Positions 62,418-64,000 of a stretch of DNA of 64,000 nucleotides are shown in pieces. Source of the DNA: Hydractinia symbiolongicarpus (taxonomy: Eukaryota; Cnidaria; Hydrozoa; Anthoathecata; Hydractiniidae). The position numbers and the translations under genes are program-made. The stretch is from the NCBI RefSeq assembly GCF_029227915.1, contig NC_079881.1, forward strand, positions 10,267,501 to 10,331,500, written 5' to 3'. The first letter of the stretch is position 1; each line of letters starts with the position of its first letter. The notes under the pieces were generated by a model. That model was given only the letters and a program-made list of their open reading frames with translations. It ran no database searches and was not told the DNA's origin.

Positions 62418-62481
62418 AGGCTTTTAAAACCCGCAGTGAATCAAATGTTTGACGCCTATTACAAAACTAGCAACTCAACAA

Positions 62482-62554
62482 TGATTCCGCCCGGGCTCGA
62501 ACCGGGGACCTTGCGCGTGTGAAGCGCACGTGATAACCGCTACACTACGGAATC
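62482..62554 (-). tRNA. tRNA-Val(CAC)
   Basis: Unit 103, consensus. Confidence 0.95.
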
Positions 62555-62645
62555 CAATGACTATTGGAACCTATGACGAAGGAAAGCAATACAAGGCTAA
62601 AATAGCTAGAGAAAAAAGCAAAAACATGTCGCTTGTTAGTTGCCA

Positions 62646-62718
62646 GATTCCGTAGTGTAGTGGTTATCACGTGCGCTTAACACGCGCAAGGTCCCCGGTT
62701 CGAGCCCGGGCGGAATCA
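62646..62718 (+). tRNA. tRNA-Val(AAC)
   Basis: Unit 104, consensus. Confidence 0.95.
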
Positions 62719-62758
62719 TTGATGTTTCCGCGAAGCGAACCTCGGAAGAGCCTCTGTA

Positions 62759-62830
62759 GGTTCCATGGTGTTACGGTTAGCACTCAGGACTCTGAATCCT
62801 GCGATCCGAGTTCAAGTCTCGGTGGAACCT
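62759..62830 (+). tRNA. tRNA-Gln(CTG)
   Basis: Unit 104, T-form; n16T>C in the D loop. Confidence 0.92.
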
Positions 62831-62961
62831 GTGCCGTTAGTTGTGCCTCGGAAGCACCTATTGGGCGTTTGGAAGCAACGGCACTTCAAATATTTTAGTC
62901 ATTTGCAAGAAGACATTGTAATAACAACGTTCTTCTGAAATGCATTGGATTAGGGCGCAGT

Positions 62962-63034
62962 GCCTTGTTAGCGCAGTAGGCAGCGCGTCAGTCTCATAAT
63001 CTGAAGGTCGTGAGTTCGATCCTCACACAGGGCA
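62962..63034 (+). tRNA. tRNA-Met(CAT)
   Basis: Unit 104, consensus. Confidence 0.95.
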
Positions 63035-63098
63035 AGGCTTTTAAAAGCCGCAGTGAATCAAATGTTTGACGCCTATTACAAAACTAGCAACTCAACAA

Positions 63099-63171
63099 TG
63101 ATTCCGCCCGGGCTCGAACCGGGGACCTTGCGCGTGTGAAGCGCACGTGATAACCGCTACACTACGGAATC
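63099..63171 (-). tRNA. tRNA-Val(CAC)
   Basis: Unit 104, consensus. Confidence 0.95.
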
Positions 63172-63262
63172 CAATGACTATTGGAACCTATGACGAAGGA
63201 AAGCAATACAAGGCTAAAATAGCTAGAGAAAAAAGCAAAAACATGTCGCTTGTTAGTTGCCA

Positions 63263-63335
63263 GATTCCGTAGTGTAGTGGTTATCACGTGCGCTTAACAC
63301 GCGCAAGGTCCCCGGTTCGAGCCCGGGCGGAATCA
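63263..63335 (+). tRNA. tRNA-Val(AAC)
   Basis: Unit 105, consensus. Confidence 0.95.
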
Positions 63336-63375
63336 TTGATGTTTCCGCGAAGCGAACCTCGGAAGAGCCTCTGTA

Positions 63376-63447
63376 GGTTCCATGGTGTTATGGTTAGCAC
63401 TCAAGACTCTGAATCCTGCGATCCGAGTTCAAGTCTCGGTGGAACCT
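63376..63447 (+). tRNA. tRNA-Gln(CTG)
   Basis: Unit 105, T-form; n29G>A. Confidence 0.85.
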
Positions 63448-63578
63448 GTGCCGTTAGTTGTGCCTCGGAAGCACCTATTGGGCGTTTGGAAGCAACGGCA
63501 CTTCAAATATTTTAGTCATTTGCAAGAAAACATTGTAATAACAACGTTCTTCTGAAATGCATCGGATTAGGGCACAGT

Positions 63579-63651
63579 GCCTTGTTAGCGCAGTAGGCAG
63601 CGCGTCAGTCTCATAATCTGAAGGTCGTGAGTTCGATCCTCACACAGGGCA
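63579..63651 (+). tRNA. tRNA-Met(CAT)
   Basis: Unit 105, consensus; trailer lacks T4. Confidence 0.95.
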
Positions 63652-63715
63652 AGGCTATTAAAAGCCGCAGTGAATCAAATGTTTGACGCCTATTACAAAA
63701 CTAGCAACTCAACAA

Positions 63716-63788
63716 TGATTCCGCCCGGGCTCGAACCGGGGACCTTGCGCGTGTGAAGCGCACGTGATAACCGCTACACTACGGAATC
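63716..63788 (-). tRNA. tRNA-Val(CAC)
   Basis: Unit 105, consensus. Confidence 0.95.
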
Positions 63789-63879
63789 CAATGAATTTTG
63801 GAACCTATGACGAAGGAAAGCAATACAAGGCTAAAATAGCTAGAGAAAAAAGCAGAAACATGTCGCTTGTTAGTTGCCA

Positions 63880-63918
63880 GATTCCGTAGTGTAGTGGTTA
63901 TCACGTGCGCTTAACACG
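63880..63918 (+). pseudogene. Val(AAC) remnant, 37-bp deletion class
   Basis: Unit 106. Confidence 0.95.
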
Positions 63919-63955
63919 ATGTTTCCACGAAGCAAACCTCGGAAGAGCCTCTGTA

Positions 63956-64000
63956 GGTTCCATGGTGTTATGGTTAGCACTCAGGACTCTGAATCCTGCG
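63956..64000 (+). tRNA. tRNA-Gln(CTG), cut by window end
   Basis: Unit 106, T-form; the first 45 bases are visible, including the CTG anticodon. Confidence 0.92.

Larger units (their letters stand above)
1..64000. repeat. Tandem 617-bp tRNA gene array, parts of 106 units
   Basis: The same four-tRNA block recurs head to tail. Most neighbouring units are exactly 617 bp apart; shorter ones are explained by discrete deletions (186, 261, 213, 96, 150, 37, 15, 3 and 1 bp) and one longer step by the retrotransposon at 26332-27567. Taking the start of plus-strand Val as offset 0, Gln lies at 113-184, Met at 316-388 and minus-strand Val at 453-525. Units differ by scattered substitutions, so this is real divergent tandem DNA and not one sequence copied by assembly error. 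Unit numbering starts with the partial unit at base 1; unit 2 begins at 367. The array enters and leaves the window without a border. Confidence 0.97.

Noticed and set aside
1-64000. CRISPR array
   Set aside because: Repeats are 617 bp and carry tRNA genes with no short repeat/spacer pattern; the genome is eukaryotic by its tRNA type and LINE.
1-64000. tRNA-derived SINE cluster
   Set aside because: The units hold four complete, properly folded tRNA genes, have no A-rich tail or target duplications per unit, and are strictly head to tail.
1-64000. Bacterial or phage tRNA cluster
   Set aside because: No encoded CCA ends, an animal-type Gln and Val body, polymerase III T-run ends and a CR1/Jockey-like LINE.

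Overview
This window is almost wholly one tandem array of tRNA genes. The repeat unit is 617 bp and carries four genes in the order tRNA-Val(AAC) plus strand, tRNA-Gln(CTG) plus strand, tRNA-Met(CAT, elongator type) plus strand, tRNA-Val(CAC) minus strand. Parts of 106 consecutive units are present, and the array runs off both ends of the window. By my count there are about 390 full-length tRNA genes (105 Met, 100 Gln, 98 minus-strand Val, 87 plus-strand Val), plus about 20 truncated copies. There is no ordinary protein-coding gene. The many 75-codon open frames are tRNA sequence read as protein.

Organism: the tRNA bodies are of animal cytosolic type, with internal A and B boxes, no encoded CCA and short T-run terminators. 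The only non-array DNA is a 1.24-kb 5'-truncated non-LTR retrotransposon (CR1/Jockey-like reverse transcriptase) at 26332-27567. Its protein resembles elements common in invertebrates such as cnidarians. I infer an invertebrate animal genome, perhaps a cnidarian, with low confidence on the phylum.

Layout. 1-21.6 kb: units in which tRNA-Gln has the D-loop TGTAATGG (A-form), many scattered substitutions, two units lacking Gln (near 0.45 and 13.3 kb), lost Val pairs (3.06 and 7.1 kb), and one inversion-like rearrangement at 17.2 kb that makes a hybrid Val gene. 21.6-26.3 kb: Gln switches to TGTTATGG (T-form), with a cluster of deletions at 22.9-24.3 kb. 26.3-27.6 kb: the retrotransposon, flanked by a 7-bp duplication, 5 bp past a Gln gene. 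27.7-45.8 kb: mostly T-form units with clear higher-order duplications of 1.2 to several kb. 31.7 kb to the end: a 37-bp deletion that destroys the plus-strand Val gene appears in 15 units, commonly every second or third unit beyond 45.8 kb.

How the genes may work together: each full unit reads Met AUG, Gln CAG, and Val GUN through AAC and CAC anticodons. No T4 run lies between the plus-strand Val and the Gln, or for 62 nt after the Gln, so a shared Val-Gln precursor is possible. A conserved 54-nt foldback sits directly 3' of Gln, ahead of the T4. The two Val genes are 71/73 identical and inverted around a 91-bp A-rich spacer, which is a palindrome-like arrangement that fits the local inversion and deletions.

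The most notable variation is in anticodons. Two Gln copies carry CTA (complementary to the UAG stop codon). Single Val-body copies carry AAG, CAG or CGC, and one Met-body copy carries CAC. Eleven Val copies carry TAC and one Gln carries TTG. Gene entries use 'n' for the base position counted from the first base of that tRNA gene; 'consensus' means I saw no difference from the unit 3 reference copy (apart from the A/T form stated for Gln).
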